Source: Nitrosomonas sp. (GTDB lineage Bacteria; Pseudomonadota; Gammaproteobacteria; Burkholderiales; Nitrosomonadaceae). From it: a DNA stretch of 51,095 nt. A program made the position numbers and the translations under genes. The stretch lies in the NCBI GenBank assembly GCA_021774075.1, contig JAJFJK010000221.1:1-51095 (forward strand), read 5' to 3'. Below the pieces are notes generated by a model, which saw nothing but the letters and a program-made list of their open reading frames with translations, was not told where the DNA came from and made no database searches. Of the stretch, positions 9,701-17,990 are shown piece after piece; the stretch's first letter is position 1, and the number at the start of each line of letters is the position of its first letter.

Positions 9701-10604
9701 ATTTCATGCGTGGAAAGTAACGCCAAACCGCAACCACACCCTTTTCAAGATGGTCCAGCGTAATAGCGCCACCGGATTCACCTGACAATGAATTTTCCAG
9801 TGCGATTGAGTAAGGCGTATTAAGCTGAATTTTGCGTTTTAATGCCGCATCTGGATCATTGTTTAATGGCGCCATAATTAAAGCGGTTTGATCACCTTCA
9901 AGCCGCGCCACCACGGTTTCACCTGTCTCACCTAATCCAACGTTGTTGGACAAAACCTCAAACACATGTTCGCTATATATTTGCAGCGCTAAGACGCCAA
10001 CAATTTCTTCTTTGATGATTATTGGGTAGGCAATAAACGCTGCAATTGCACCATGAGATGGCTCATAAAACTCAAAATCCGATATGGCGCTTTCAAAATT
10101 GTTGAGTGCATGACGCGTTACCATACCAAGGCCGGTGTCTTTGTATGGCCCCGTAATCAGGCTGGTGGCGAAATCGGACTCATGGCTTTGGGTATAAACG
10201 ATATCGCCTTTGACAGAAATCAAGAATAGATCGTAGTAACTGGCATCTTTGACAAAGCGCTTGAAATGATCACGGTATTTTGCATCCAGTTGAAGATAGG
10301 CTTCTGAATCGACACCTTGTTCGAAAACTGTCGGAAACTCAAGCATCGCGTCACGCGTCGCAATGGCGTCATGCAACAAACCGGCATCCAGCAGGCGTTC
10401 GTTTAAATAAGTGTCAATTTGCTCAACTTTTTTATCAGCAATTGCTGACAAATTCTGAATAGCCGTCTTTCTAATTTGATTTTCAAAAGTATGTAAAAAG
10501 CTGTTGCCTATCATTACGATTGGCAGCAAGGAAACCAGTGTAAACCAGACAGCAAAACGCTGCGTAAGTGAAGTAAATTTCAACAGCCTCTCCATGTTCC
10601 CCAT
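6792..10604 (-). CDS. BarA-like hybrid sensor kinase: dCache, HAMP, PAS, HisKA, HATPase, REC, HPt
   Basis: A 1270-residue inner-membrane hybrid kinase. Membrane helices at about 17-33 and 323-342 enclose a roughly 290-residue double-Cache-like periplasmic sensor. HAMP (343-395) and a coiled coil (396-435) follow, then PAS (436-560), HisKA with His593 in MSHEIRTPMNG, and HATPase with LVNIINNAIKFS, DNGIGM and GGTGLGL. Next come a degenerate receiver-like region (about 830-975), a canonical REC with Asp1052 (LLLTDLHMPEMDG) and Lys1105, and a C-terminal HPt with His1211 (KLAHKLKSSARSVG). All phosphorelay residues are present. The REC-HPt linker carries a TETETE run encoded by a hexanucleotide repeat. 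An alternative start is the ATG at 10595. The ligand and target are unknown; the convergent REC-EAL gene is a plausible output. Confidence 0.93.
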   Translation of the reverse strand: MGNMERLLKFTSLTQRFAVWFTLVSLLPIVMIGNSFLHTFENQIRKTAIQNLSAIADKKVEQIDTYLNERLLDAGLLHDAIATRDAMLEFPTVFEQGVDSEAYLQLDAKYRDHFKRFVKDASYYDLFLISVKGDIVYTQSHESDFATSLITGPYKDTGLGMVTRHALNNFESAISDFEFYEPSHGAIAAFIAYPIIIKEEIVGVLALQIYSEHVFEVLSNNVGLGETGETVVARLEGDQTALIMAPLNNDPDAALKRKIQLNTPYSIALENSLSGESGGAITLDHLEKGVVAVWRYFPRMKWGIVVKKDVEEAFANVNQVRQSGLIILGLTLIGVFFGAYLFNRRVVMPLKNLNFSTQDMATGNLHRRVPVVGWDEIGQLAQTFNSTAERLDASNQERENAEKKLRQLNQELEDRVAARTNELERANAALAIKEEETRAVVEHMVDCVVTTDRIGVILSANPVMERLFGYTREEIIGQNVAILVPEPDRSQHDFYMERYCETGHGQQYVGRSYINGTHGIGLGREVEAVHKNGELIPVYLAVSEYFVGEERHFTGVMRDIREHVRMMGDLMQARNEAEQANKAKSAFLAAMSHEIRTPMNGVIGMTDVMRQTSLSGYQMEMANLIRDSAYALLAIIEDILDFSKIEAGKLEIEEIPMPLASVVEKACGMLAHLALSKEVELTLFIDPAIPENVLGDPLRLRQVLVNIINNAIKFSSKQSKWGKVLVRVLLTKSDPDQVVVTFQVTDNGIGMDKETQEKVFKSFSQGDPSTTRRFGGTGLGLAISHHLAKLMGAEITVQSELQEGSTFSIQMPFKPLPAGLVSDNSKINDLTGLSCLIMGGDDGLSNDLTVYLKSAGAMIEQVIDLAAAHQRIKQLTPGLWLVVIDVANETAPIEELRTAFAERSHAIQQALRNASDIESDTQQSKVEPHFVIIKRGRRRQARMEDVDIITLDGDVMYRQSLLRAMAVAAGRIDVSEGTAPLTDLLTSEPVHISREEALQQGKLILVAEDNDINQKVIRQQLNLLGYAGDIANDGREALKRWQSGDYALLLTDLHMPEMDGFELTTAIRTNETGKQHIPIVALTANALKGEKDHCLSAGMDDYLSKPVQLEDLQLTIEKYLATDKPAAQTPIPSKAQAIPTSDTEGGIKTETETETVLEPVNVHILEGFVGNNPATIKEMLLDFCASAAKIATDLHTAYQAEQFVTVGKLAHKLKSSARSVGALTLGELCAEMEQAGKKNDANALAELLPRFDAELITVENYIDALYEKDA
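7141..7164. repeat. Hexanucleotide tandem repeat in the hybrid kinase linker
   Basis: Three perfect GTTTCG units plus a fourth with one change (GTTTTG). Read on the minus strand they encode alternating Thr-Glu in the linker between the REC and HPt domains. The unit is a multiple of three, so slippage would change linker length without breaking the frame. Confidence 0.75.
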
Positions 10605-10650
10605 AAAATCTGATCATGCCGCTTGGCATAAGAGATAAAACTTACAATAT

Positions 10651-10679
10651 CAGTAAATATCTAGTTGTAGGAGTACCAG
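10651..10679. repeat. Isolated family-B right end abutting a full element
   Basis: The sequence ATATCTAGTTGTAGGAGTACCAG (written without break from 10657) matches, with two changes, the right terminus of the family-B elements. Its final CCAG is shared with the left end of the full element that begins at 10676. Two ends therefore meet head to tail over a CTAG-like tetramer, as expected if CTAG is the target site. No matching left end was found toward the kinase gene. Confidence 0.55.
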
Positions 10680-10945
10680 TGTACCAACAACTTTATATTG
10701 ATAGGTTCAGAATCGACCAGATGATCCAAGACAAGGCGTGGTCTGCGGGGAATGGTCAGCCCTTTTCAAAGACCGCAACGCAGAATTGGATCATCTGGTC
10801 CGATTCCCTTTGGGCGAGCCGGGAAGTACTCGTCCGCTGTGTTACGTCTCTTGGAAAGGGCCAGCCATTACCGGCGAAACGTGCCTTACGGTCAACCATT
10901 TCTCGATTCGCTGAACCCATCAATATTAAGTAGTCGGAGTACTAG
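10676..10945. mobile_element. Family-B MITE, full copy 1
   Basis: A 270-bp non-coding element with 35-bp inverted ends at 10676-10710 and 10911-10945. The inner parts are TATATTGATAGGTTCAG and CTGAACCCATCAATATTA. Inside, a 15-bp perfect stem (10715-10729 with 10786-10800) encloses ACAAGGCGTG, the palindrome-like GGGAATGGTCAGCCC and GCAACGCAG. A second, inverted version of the same module follows, with CTGTGTTACG at 10837, GGGCCAGCCATTACC at 10858 and GTGCCTTACG at 10881. It fills most of the 387-base gap between the divergent hybrid kinase and aminopeptidase genes. Frames read through it are spurious. No transposase is encoded. Confidence 0.8.
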
Positions 10946-10991
10946 AATAGCAAATAAGTTACAATATTTATTAACATATTTTGGAGTTAGT

Positions 10992-12107
10992 GTGATATTC
11001 CGGATTTCTCACACATTAAAATCTACCCTTATTTTAAGCCAGATTATATGGCTGACAGGGTGTATCAATCTGCCATACTACGCACAAGCGGTGAATGGTC
11101 ATGTGGATGTTCTGCGCCGATCTCAACCCATAAGCACAATTATTACTGCCCCCGATGTTGACCAAAAATTAAAGCACACCCTCTCCAGAGTTGTTTTGTT
11201 ACGGGAATTTGCCAGTCGTGAGCTCAAGTTACCGGATAACAAAAGTTATACAAGCTATGCCGACTTGCAACGCCCATATGTGGTGTGGAATGTTTTCGCT
11301 TCCCCGGAGCTTTCTCTTGAGCTTAAACAATGGTGTTTTATCAAAGCGGGTTGCGTCAACTACCGTGGCTTTTTCTCTAAAACTAAGGCAGAGCGTTACG
11401 CGCAAACACTTAAAAACAAAGGTTATGATGTCTTTGTCGGCGGCATTCGCGCCTACTCTACTTTAGGCTGGTTCAATGACCCGGTGCTCAATACCTTTCT
11501 TGGTTATTCTGAAATTGAACTGGCTGGATTAATCTTTCATGAACTGGCTCATCAGGTTGTTTATGTGCCGGGCGATAGTGTTTTCAACGAATCTTTCGCC
11601 ACAGTAGTTGAACATGAAGGCATTAGGCGCTGGATAGCAAGCAACGGTTCAACCGCAGATCAGGCGGCCTTTAACGCACGACAAGAAAGAAGAAGCGTTT
11701 TCACAGCACTGGTACTTAAGCATCGCAAGCGACTGCAAAAACTGTTTGCTGCAGATATCAGCGATGCAGAGAAACGTATAGTAAAAGCACAAATTTTTGA
11801 TGATTTACGTGCGGAATTTGCCCAACTAAAAGCTACCAACGCTGAATTCAGCAGCTACGATCAATGGTTTGCACAAGTACTAAACAACGCACGACTAGCA
11901 ACAATTTCCATCTACACACAATTGCTACCCGCATTTCAATCACTACTCACGCAACATAACAGAGACATGAACCCATTCTTCGAAATGGTCAAGGAAATAA
12001 GCAAATTACCCAAGGAAGACCGCACCTTCGTACTGCAAATGGCTATTGAGCACGGGGCTGACACGCAATTTGTATCGGATACCGGGACGCCGTCAACCTT
12101 GTTTTGA
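10992..12107 (+). CDS. Putative lipoprotein aminopeptidase (COG4324/Aminopep family)
   Basis: A 371-residue predicted zinc aminopeptidase lipoprotein. The start is GTG at 10992, set by GGAG five bases upstream; longer readings run into the MITE. Residues 1-24 form a lipoprotein signal (LILSQIIWLTGC, lipid-modified Cys24). The zinc motif HELAHQ (His183, Glu184, His187) with downstream NESFAT (Glu200) matches the gluzincin-like pattern of the Aminopep family. The fold also contains conserved VFASPELSL and VGGIRAYSTLGWFNDPVLNTF. It should be anchored on the periplasmic face of a membrane. The natural substrate is unknown. The gene lies between the right end of one family-B element and a solitary family-B end at 12123. 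Confidence 0.85.
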   Translation: MIFRISHTLKSTLILSQIIWLTGCINLPYYAQAVNGHVDVLRRSQPISTIITAPDVDQKLKHTLSRVVLLREFASRELKLPDNKSYTSYADLQRPYVVWNVFASPELSLELKQWCFIKAGCVNYRGFFSKTKAERYAQTLKNKGYDVFVGGIRAYSTLGWFNDPVLNTFLGYSEIELAGLIFHELAHQVVYVPGDSVFNESFATVVEHEGIRRWIASNGSTADQAAFNARQERRSVFTALVLKHRKRLQKLFAADISDAEKRIVKAQIFDDLRAEFAQLKATNAEFSSYDQWFAQVLNNARLATISIYTQLLPAFQSLLTQHNRDMNPFFEMVKEISKLPKEDRTFVLQMAIEHGADTQFVSDTGTPSTLF

Positions 12108-12122
12108 TGATTGCCAGAAGCA

Positions 12123-12146
12123 CTAGTACTCCTTCAATTTGATATT
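12123..12146. repeat. Solitary family-B terminus
   Basis: A 24-base stretch beginning CTAGTACTCCTTCAATTTGA matches the outer 24 bases of the family-B terminal repeat. It stops exactly at the TAA stop codon of the acylase gene on the minus strand, so it lies in the 3' untranslated region of both converging genes. No partner end is visible nearby. It is either a decayed element or a preferred end fragment. Confidence 0.65.
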
Positions 12147-14528
12147 TTAGGGTACAGTAGGTATCAGTTGGAGTGTTTTTTCAGGTGGGCCGGGTAGGAA
12201 TGGCGTGGGGTTTTCGGTTATCCAGTTGATATGTCCGCTACCATAGTATGGGGACAGCGGGTGTCCACTTTGGCCGCCGGGCATATCAAAGATTCCTTCT
12301 TCTTCTTTACCTGGGGCAACTACTGAGCGTTGAGACGCGCCAAAATCCGGTGATTGAACACGCGGCATATTGCTGTCCCCGGGGAGCGGGTCGGGCGGCA
12401 TATCGAGCCAGTTTGCGATGAAGCCTGGCACGTGCTGACTGAGTGGGTGTTTGATACTGGCACGATTCTTTTCACCCCATTTGCGTGCGGTCATTCCACC
12501 GGGTTGACTGTGTAATTGTTCTGCAATTTGTATGGCACCGAACAATAGTAATTCGTCCCAATTTTTAAAATTTGGCGGAAGCAGGTGTTGTGGGCGTTGT
12601 TCAATTATTTTCCATACAGCATGTTCGGCCTGGTTTAATCTTGGTAGTTCGAAATCCGAGTGAACACGCCGAACCTCTGCAGCAAAGCCGTCTAAAACTG
12701 TTTTGATTACTTCATAACGGTAGTTACGAACAACCCGATAGGCGACTGAGTCTGCTGAAGCTTGTCCATTCCAATCGTCAAGTGATTGCTTTAAAGCCAC
12801 AACCAATGGTGTATCTTGTGCCTGGTTTAGATTGGATTCAAGCAAGTCATGCCAACGGGTTAAGAATATTGCACGGTGGTCAAGCTGAATAGCGTATAGA
12901 TCTTGTGCTGTAAATTGTTCACGCTCCAACAAATTGTCTCGTATTTGCCCTGCCCTTGCACCAAGATCATAGCCACCATCTCCCAGTGCATTAAGCATTA
13001 CACTGTCAACAGTGCGTGCATTTGCCGTCCATAAACGTTGAGAAACGGGTTTGTTAATTAGCGGATAATCTGCGGGATCCAACCAACCGTCCCACCCTAT
13101 GTTTGGATTGGACCAATCGGCTGGCAGTTGTGGGTCGTAATCGCCAACGCGTTTCGGTATTCTTCCAGCAATTGTCCAACTGATATTACCTGCATGATCA
13201 CCAACGACGAAATTTTGAGCTGGTATCCCGGCTTGCTGTACGATTTTAACGGCATCATCGGCTGTTTTGGCATTCTCCAATTTGACAAAATTTAAATTGA
13301 TTGCGTCAGGCTGTAGTGCAGTCCAGTTTAAGGCAAGCAGCGTTTTATCATGATCCGCAGCGATAATGGGGCCCCACTCTGTTTCACGCACGATAAGTGT
13401 TTCATCCGGTGCGTTATGTACTTTTATGATTTCATTTGATGTTTTAATCGATTGCCAGCCAGATGCAGCGAGATAACGGTTTTCATCGTCAGGATCCAAT
13501 GTAAGACGCACCCAATCAGCAAAATCGCCATAGCTATTGGTAAAACTCCAGGCAATGTTGCGATTGGAGCCAATGATGATAACCGGTACACCGGGAAGGC
13601 TGACGCCAGTAATATCATTTAAGGAACCAGCAGATGACGGATAAATAAAACGCGTACGAAACCATAAACCTGGCACACGTAATGTCATATGCATATCATT
13701 CGCCACCAGCGCAGGGCCATCAGCTAAAACACCAGCAACAGCAAAATTATTACTACCAGGCATAGTCTCTGGATAAGCAGTGCCATTTTTAAATAAGCTC
13801 GCATCTAATGTATGTATATTTATGTCTTCGGCGGATGGTAGTGACGGCCAATCAAACGGCATGCCAATAAGCGGCGCATCCCATGAGCCACCACTTGTAT
13901 TAAGAAATGAATATACGCTGGCAGGTAGCGCAGCGTGCATGACTGATAACCCAAGCTCCCGGTAGATACTTAATTCATTTAAAATTTTAAACATGGCAAG
14001 AACAACTAATAAACTGTCTTCACTTTGCCATGCTGCAGGCTTGGTTTGAGTCAACAGATATGGATACGGGCGAACTGACAGTGCATCTAGGCCTTGATTG
14101 ACACCATCGCTATAAACATCGAGTAGCCGTTGTTGCGCTACCGGTAGTTGCTGCATGATGGCTGAGGCACGTTTACGCATGCGCAATTGACGCGCGTCAA
14201 GATCGCTTGCTAATGCAGCTGTGCCAAATAACTCAGCCAATTCTCCGGCCGCTTGCCGTCTCATAAGATCCATTTCAAAAAAACGCTCTTGAGCATGAAC
14301 ATAACCCAATGCTCTGGCGATATCCAAGCGGTTTTGTCCATTAATTGTTGCAGTTCCGAGACCATCCCGTTCAATAGTTACCGGTGCATGTAGTCCATGT
14401 ACATCCACCTTCCCTTCATATTGCGGCAAACTGCCGCGCAGCAGTGTCCAGCCAACAACAATCGCTAACAGTAATGCAAATACTATTGCAATTAGAAGAT
14501 AACGCGCGAAACGAAAATTACTTGCCAT
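12147..14528 (-). CDS. Penicillin acylase family hydrolase (Ntn-hydrolase)
   Basis: A 793-residue member of the penicillin/cephalosporin/N-acyl-homoserine-lactone acylase family. These enzymes are made as a precursor and cut autocatalytically into alpha and beta chains. An N-terminal hydrophobic segment (residues 9-27) exports or anchors it. The nucleophile is Ser259 in MPGSNNFAVAG, where the beta chain would begin; the alpha chain contains RDGLGTATI and GYVHAQERFFEMDLMRR. Downstream family blocks are ALVANDMHMTLRVPGLW, GVSLPGVPVIIIGSNRNIAWSFTN and the C-terminal MPGGQSGHPLSPYY. The substrate could be an acyl amide such as a quorum signal or cell-wall fragment; sequence alone does not decide. 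Confidence 0.9.
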   Translation of the reverse strand: MASNFRFARYLLIAIVFALLLAIVVGWTLLRGSLPQYEGKVDVHGLHAPVTIERDGLGTATINGQNRLDIARALGYVHAQERFFEMDLMRRQAAGELAELFGTAALASDLDARQLRMRKRASAIMQQLPVAQQRLLDVYSDGVNQGLDALSVRPYPYLLTQTKPAAWQSEDSLLVVLAMFKILNELSIYRELGLSVMHAALPASVYSFLNTSGGSWDAPLIGMPFDWPSLPSAEDINIHTLDASLFKNGTAYPETMPGSNNFAVAGVLADGPALVANDMHMTLRVPGLWFRTRFIYPSSAGSLNDITGVSLPGVPVIIIGSNRNIAWSFTNSYGDFADWVRLTLDPDDENRYLAASGWQSIKTSNEIIKVHNAPDETLIVRETEWGPIIAADHDKTLLALNWTALQPDAINLNFVKLENAKTADDAVKIVQQAGIPAQNFVVGDHAGNISWTIAGRIPKRVGDYDPQLPADWSNPNIGWDGWLDPADYPLINKPVSQRLWTANARTVDSVMLNALGDGGYDLGARAGQIRDNLLEREQFTAQDLYAIQLDHRAIFLTRWHDLLESNLNQAQDTPLVVALKQSLDDWNGQASADSVAYRVVRNYRYEVIKTVLDGFAAEVRRVHSDFELPRLNQAEHAVWKIIEQRPQHLLPPNFKNWDELLLFGAIQIAEQLHSQPGGMTARKWGEKNRASIKHPLSQHVPGFIANWLDMPPDPLPGDSNMPRVQSPDFGASQRSVVAPGKEEEGIFDMPGGQSGHPLSPYYGSGHINWITENPTPFLPGPPEKTLQLIPTVP

Positions 14529-14708
14529 ACATAAATAGAGTTTAATGAGAACAGGTCTTATATACTAACATAACCATATGATTATATGAAACTAATAATT
14601 ACATACTGAAGAGTGAGCAACTAAATAACGGGACGAAACCTTGTTTGTTCCCAATATTGAATAAGCAGCTAATCAATGATAATTCGTTTGTGAAAAACGG
14701 AGCGATGC

Positions 14709-15839
14709 ATGTCTGAAGATAGCGATCTAGAAAAAAATGAAGAAGCGACGCCCAAACGCCGAGAAAAGGCGAGGGAAGATGGGCAAGTTGCGCGTTCTCA
14801 GGAGCTAACCACTTTTACCTTACTGATGGCTGCTGCTGCAGGCATATTATTCATGGGTGGCACGCTGATGGAGAAGCTATCAAGCATCATGAGTAGTGGC
14901 CTGCAGATAGATCGAAAATTAGTCTTTCAGACCGATTTGATGCTCAACCGTTTATATGAGCTTGCCTTTGAAGCGTTATTGGCGTTAGGCCCATTTTTAT
15001 TGTTGCTGTTAGTGGTTGCTTTTTTTGCCCCTATGTTAATGAGTGGCTGGCTTTTTAGTTCAAAAGCACTCATACCTGATTTTAAGAAGCTCAATCCAAT
15101 CAAAGGACTTGCCAGAATTTTTTCTGTGCGCGGATTAACTGAACTCCTTAAAGCAGTCTCCAAAGCACTGATTGTAGGCACTGTTGGAACCCTGGTTATT
15201 TGGAATAACAAAGAAGCTGTTTTGTCTTTAATTAAAGTACCCGTTGATTTAGGCATTACGCTAACCGGGGAATTACTTTCCATCAGCTTTTTGTTTGTCG
15301 TAGCGGCAATGATTTTTATTGTTGCAATTGATGTGCCATTTCAGCTTTGGGATCATGCCAAAAAAATTCGCATGTCAAAAGAAGAAATCCGCAAGGAATC
15401 AAAAGAAACAGAGGGTGACCCATTGGTTAAAGGGCGTATCCGTGCCCTACAACGCGAGGCAGCACGCCGTCGCATGATGTCCGAAGTACCTGAGGCGGAT
15501 GTGATTGTAACCAATCCAACGCATTATGCCATTGCGTTGCGTTATAAAAGTGATTCGATGAGAGCGCCTACTGTAGTAGCAAAAGGTGTGCATCTGCTGG
15601 CTGCACGTATACGTGAACTGGCAGAAGAACATCGTGTACCAATTCTTGAAGCCCCCCCTTTAGCGCGTGCGCTTTATCACCATGCTGAGCTGGACAGCGA
15701 AATACCAGAAACACTCTATACCGCCGTGGCTGAAATATTAGCCTATGTTTTCCAACTTAAGCGATATCAGGAATATGGTGGAGATGCACCTCAACCATTA
15801 GGTGAAATACCAATACCTGACGGACTTGATCATGCATAA
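14709..15839 (+). CDS. flhB: Flagellar export switch protein FlhB
   Basis: Inner-membrane component of the flagellar type III export gate that switches specificity from rod/hook to filament substrates by self-cleavage. The 376-residue protein starts with the typical EATPKRREKAREDGQVARSQ, has four membrane segments between about 35 and 210, and carries the autocleavage motif NPTH at 269-272 (VIVTNPTHYAIALRY). GGAG lies seven bases before the ATG. It opens a same-strand cluster flhB-flhA-flhF-fleN-fliA-motC-motD. The roughly 180 bases upstream are gene-free and should hold the promoter, but no convincing sigma-54 or sigma-28 site was seen. Confidence 0.97.
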   Translation: MSEDSDLEKNEEATPKRREKAREDGQVARSQELTTFTLLMAAAAGILFMGGTLMEKLSSIMSSGLQIDRKLVFQTDLMLNRLYELAFEALLALGPFLLLLLVVAFFAPMLMSGWLFSSKALIPDFKKLNPIKGLARIFSVRGLTELLKAVSKALIVGTVGTLVIWNNKEAVLSLIKVPVDLGITLTGELLSISFLFVVAAMIFIVAIDVPFQLWDHAKKIRMSKEEIRKESKETEGDPLVKGRIRALQREAARRRMMSEVPEADVIVTNPTHYAIALRYKSDSMRAPTVVAKGVHLLAARIRELAEEHRVPILEAPPLARALYHHAELDSEIPETLYTAVAEILAYVFQLKRYQEYGGDAPQPLGEIPIPDGLDHA

Positions 15840-15908
15840 CACAATAACAACAGATCGCTTACATAAGATTGCCGTCGAGATAACGGTAACTATTGGGCCA
15901 TTGATGAT

Positions 15909-17990
15909 ATGAATAATGCAATGACTTTCTCATCGATAACAAACGGCAGCAGCATGAAAACACTCGCCGGCCCGATTCTGATCATTATGATTCTGGGCAT
16001 GATGGTGATGCCCTTGCCGCCATTTATCTTGGATGTGTTATTTACATTCAATATTGCGCTCGCCATCATTGTGCTAATGGTCAGTCTCTACACCAAGAAC
16101 CCGCTTGATTTTGCTGTGTTTCCGACAGTTTTGCTCATCACCACATTATTACGCTTATCGCTTAATGTCGCTTCTACACGTGTTGTTTTGCTAGAAGGAC
16201 ATACTGGCCCAGATGCAGCAGGTAAAGTTATTGAAGCATTCGGTCACTTTCTGGTAGGCGGCAATTATGCTGTGGGTCTGGTTGTTTTCATTATTCTGGT
16301 GGTCATCAATTTTGTTGTAATCACCAAGGGTGCAGGCCGTATTGCGGAAGTCAGTGCACGTTTTACCCTGGATGCAATGCCTGGCAAACAAATGGCTATT
16401 GATGCAGATCTTAATGCAGGCTTGATTGGTGAGGATGACGCACGTAATCGTAGAGCGACTATTTCGAAAGAGGCTGATTTTTACGGTTCAATGGATGGTG
16501 CCAGCAAATTTGTCCGTGGCGATGCGATTGCAGGTGTCATGGTTATGCTGATTACAATTATTGGCGGGTTAATTGTGGGCATGATGCAACATGACCTTGA
16601 TCTTGATACCGCAGCCAAGAACTACACGTTATTGACAATTGGTGATGGCTTGGTAGCACAAATTCCCGCACTTGTTATTTCAACTGCCGCAGGCTTGGTG
16701 GTCAGTAGAGTCACCACAGACGAAGATCTTGGTGAGCAAGTGCTCGGCCAATTATTTAATCAGCCGCAGGTTCTAATCATCACAGCAGGCATTCTTGGCA
16801 TTATGGGTTTAGTTCCCGGCATGCCTCATTTCGTGTTCTTGTTACTCGCAGCCATTTTGGGCACAGGCGCATATTTGATGCTTGCCCGTGCAGCTGTTGC
16901 TGAAGCGGAACCTGCCACCCCGGCAACAACGGAAGTTGAAACGCATGACGCCAGCTGGAATGATGTAACACCTATCGACACATTGGGACTGGAAGTTGGC
17001 TATCGTTTAATTCCTTTAGTCGATAGGGTTCAGCAAGGCGATTTACTAAAACGTATTAATGGCATACGCAGAAAATTCGCGCAGGATATTGGTTTTCTTC
17101 CGCCGGTAGTACATATCCGGGACAACCTGGAATTACGTCCCAATGCCTATCGGATTACGTTAAAAGGTTCTGTGATTGGGCAAGGTGAATCCTATAGTGG
17201 CATGTACTTGGCGATAAACCCAGGCCGGGTCACCATGACTTTACCGGGAACAGTAACCAGCGATCCTGCATTTGGTTTGCCGTCCGTTTGGATTGACGCG
17301 TCATTACGTGAACAAGCACAAACAAATGGCTATACCGTTGTTGATGCCAGCACTGTCGTGACTACACACATCAACCATTTGATTCATATGCATGCTGCTG
17401 AATTACTGGGCAGACAGGAATTACAACAATTATTTGATCACCTCAGTACACAATCGCCAAAATTAGTTGAAGATCTGGTGCCTAAACTGTTATCGCTTTC
17501 AACGGTACAAAAGGTCTTGCATAACTTGCTTGAGGAAAGTGTGCATATCCGAGATATGCGAACCATTATTGATGTGCTGACTGAACATGCAGCGAATACT
17601 CAGGACGCTGGAGAACTAACGACCATCATTCGCACCGCATTGGGTCGTGCAATCGTTGAACAATATTTCCCAGCAGACTCTGAATTGCAAGTTATGACCC
17701 TACACCACGAGTTAGAAAATATTTTAGTACAGGTCATTCAAACGGGCGGTAAAGAAGGTGCCGGTATGGAGCCTGGATTGGCGGACACGTTACTAAAAGA
17801 AGCAACACTCGCGGCCCAGCAACAAGAACAGTTGGGACATCAAATTGTGTTGTTGGTGCCTGGAACCATACGCGCATTACTCTCTCGCTTCTTACGTCGC
17901 GCACTACCGCAGCTTCGAGTGCTCTCTCATTCGGAAATACCTGATACCAGGAAGATCAAGGTCACTTCCATTATTGGAGGTAATAAATGA
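15909..17990 (+). CDS. flhA: Flagellar biosynthesis protein FlhA
   Basis: The large export-gate subunit of the flagellar type III secretion system. The 693-residue protein has eight predicted membrane helices in the first ~330 residues. The FHIPEP-family signature is seen in TLLRLSLNVASTRVVL and the cytoplasmic loop FTLDAMPGKQMAIDADLNAGLI. The C-terminal cytoplasmic domain binds chaperone-substrate complexes (GRQELQQLFDHL). It follows flhB by 69 bases and overlaps flhF by four bases (ATGA), indicating translational coupling. Confidence 0.97.
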   Translation: MNNAMTFSSITNGSSMKTLAGPILIIMILGMMVMPLPPFILDVLFTFNIALAIIVLMVSLYTKNPLDFAVFPTVLLITTLLRLSLNVASTRVVLLEGHTGPDAAGKVIEAFGHFLVGGNYAVGLVVFIILVVINFVVITKGAGRIAEVSARFTLDAMPGKQMAIDADLNAGLIGEDDARNRRATISKEADFYGSMDGASKFVRGDAIAGVMVMLITIIGGLIVGMMQHDLDLDTAAKNYTLLTIGDGLVAQIPALVISTAAGLVVSRVTTDEDLGEQVLGQLFNQPQVLIITAGILGIMGLVPGMPHFVFLLLAAILGTGAYLMLARAAVAEAEPATPATTEVETHDASWNDVTPIDTLGLEVGYRLIPLVDRVQQGDLLKRINGIRRKFAQDIGFLPPVVHIRDNLELRPNAYRITLKGSVIGQGESYSGMYLAINPGRVTMTLPGTVTSDPAFGLPSVWIDASLREQAQTNGYTVVDASTVVTTHINHLIHMHAAELLGRQELQQLFDHLSTQSPKLVEDLVPKLLSLSTVQKVLHNLLEESVHIRDMRTIIDVLTEHAANTQDAGELTTIIRTALGRAIVEQYFPADSELQVMTLHHELENILVQVIQTGGKEGAGMEPGLADTLLKEATLAAQQQEQLGHQIVLLVPGTIRALLSRFLRRALPQLRVLSHSEIPDTRKIKVTSIIGGNK

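Noticed and set aside
10616-10933. Open frames running through the family-B element ahead of the aminopeptidase gene
   Set aside because: The sequence is MITE. The aminopeptidase has a well-placed GGAG and GTG start at 10992 followed by a lipoprotein signal peptide, so upstream readings are accidental.
14610-14660. Possible sigma-54 promoter (GGGACG ... TTGTT) upstream of flhB
   Set aside because: The -24 and -12 elements are spaced one base too far apart and the invariant GC is missing.
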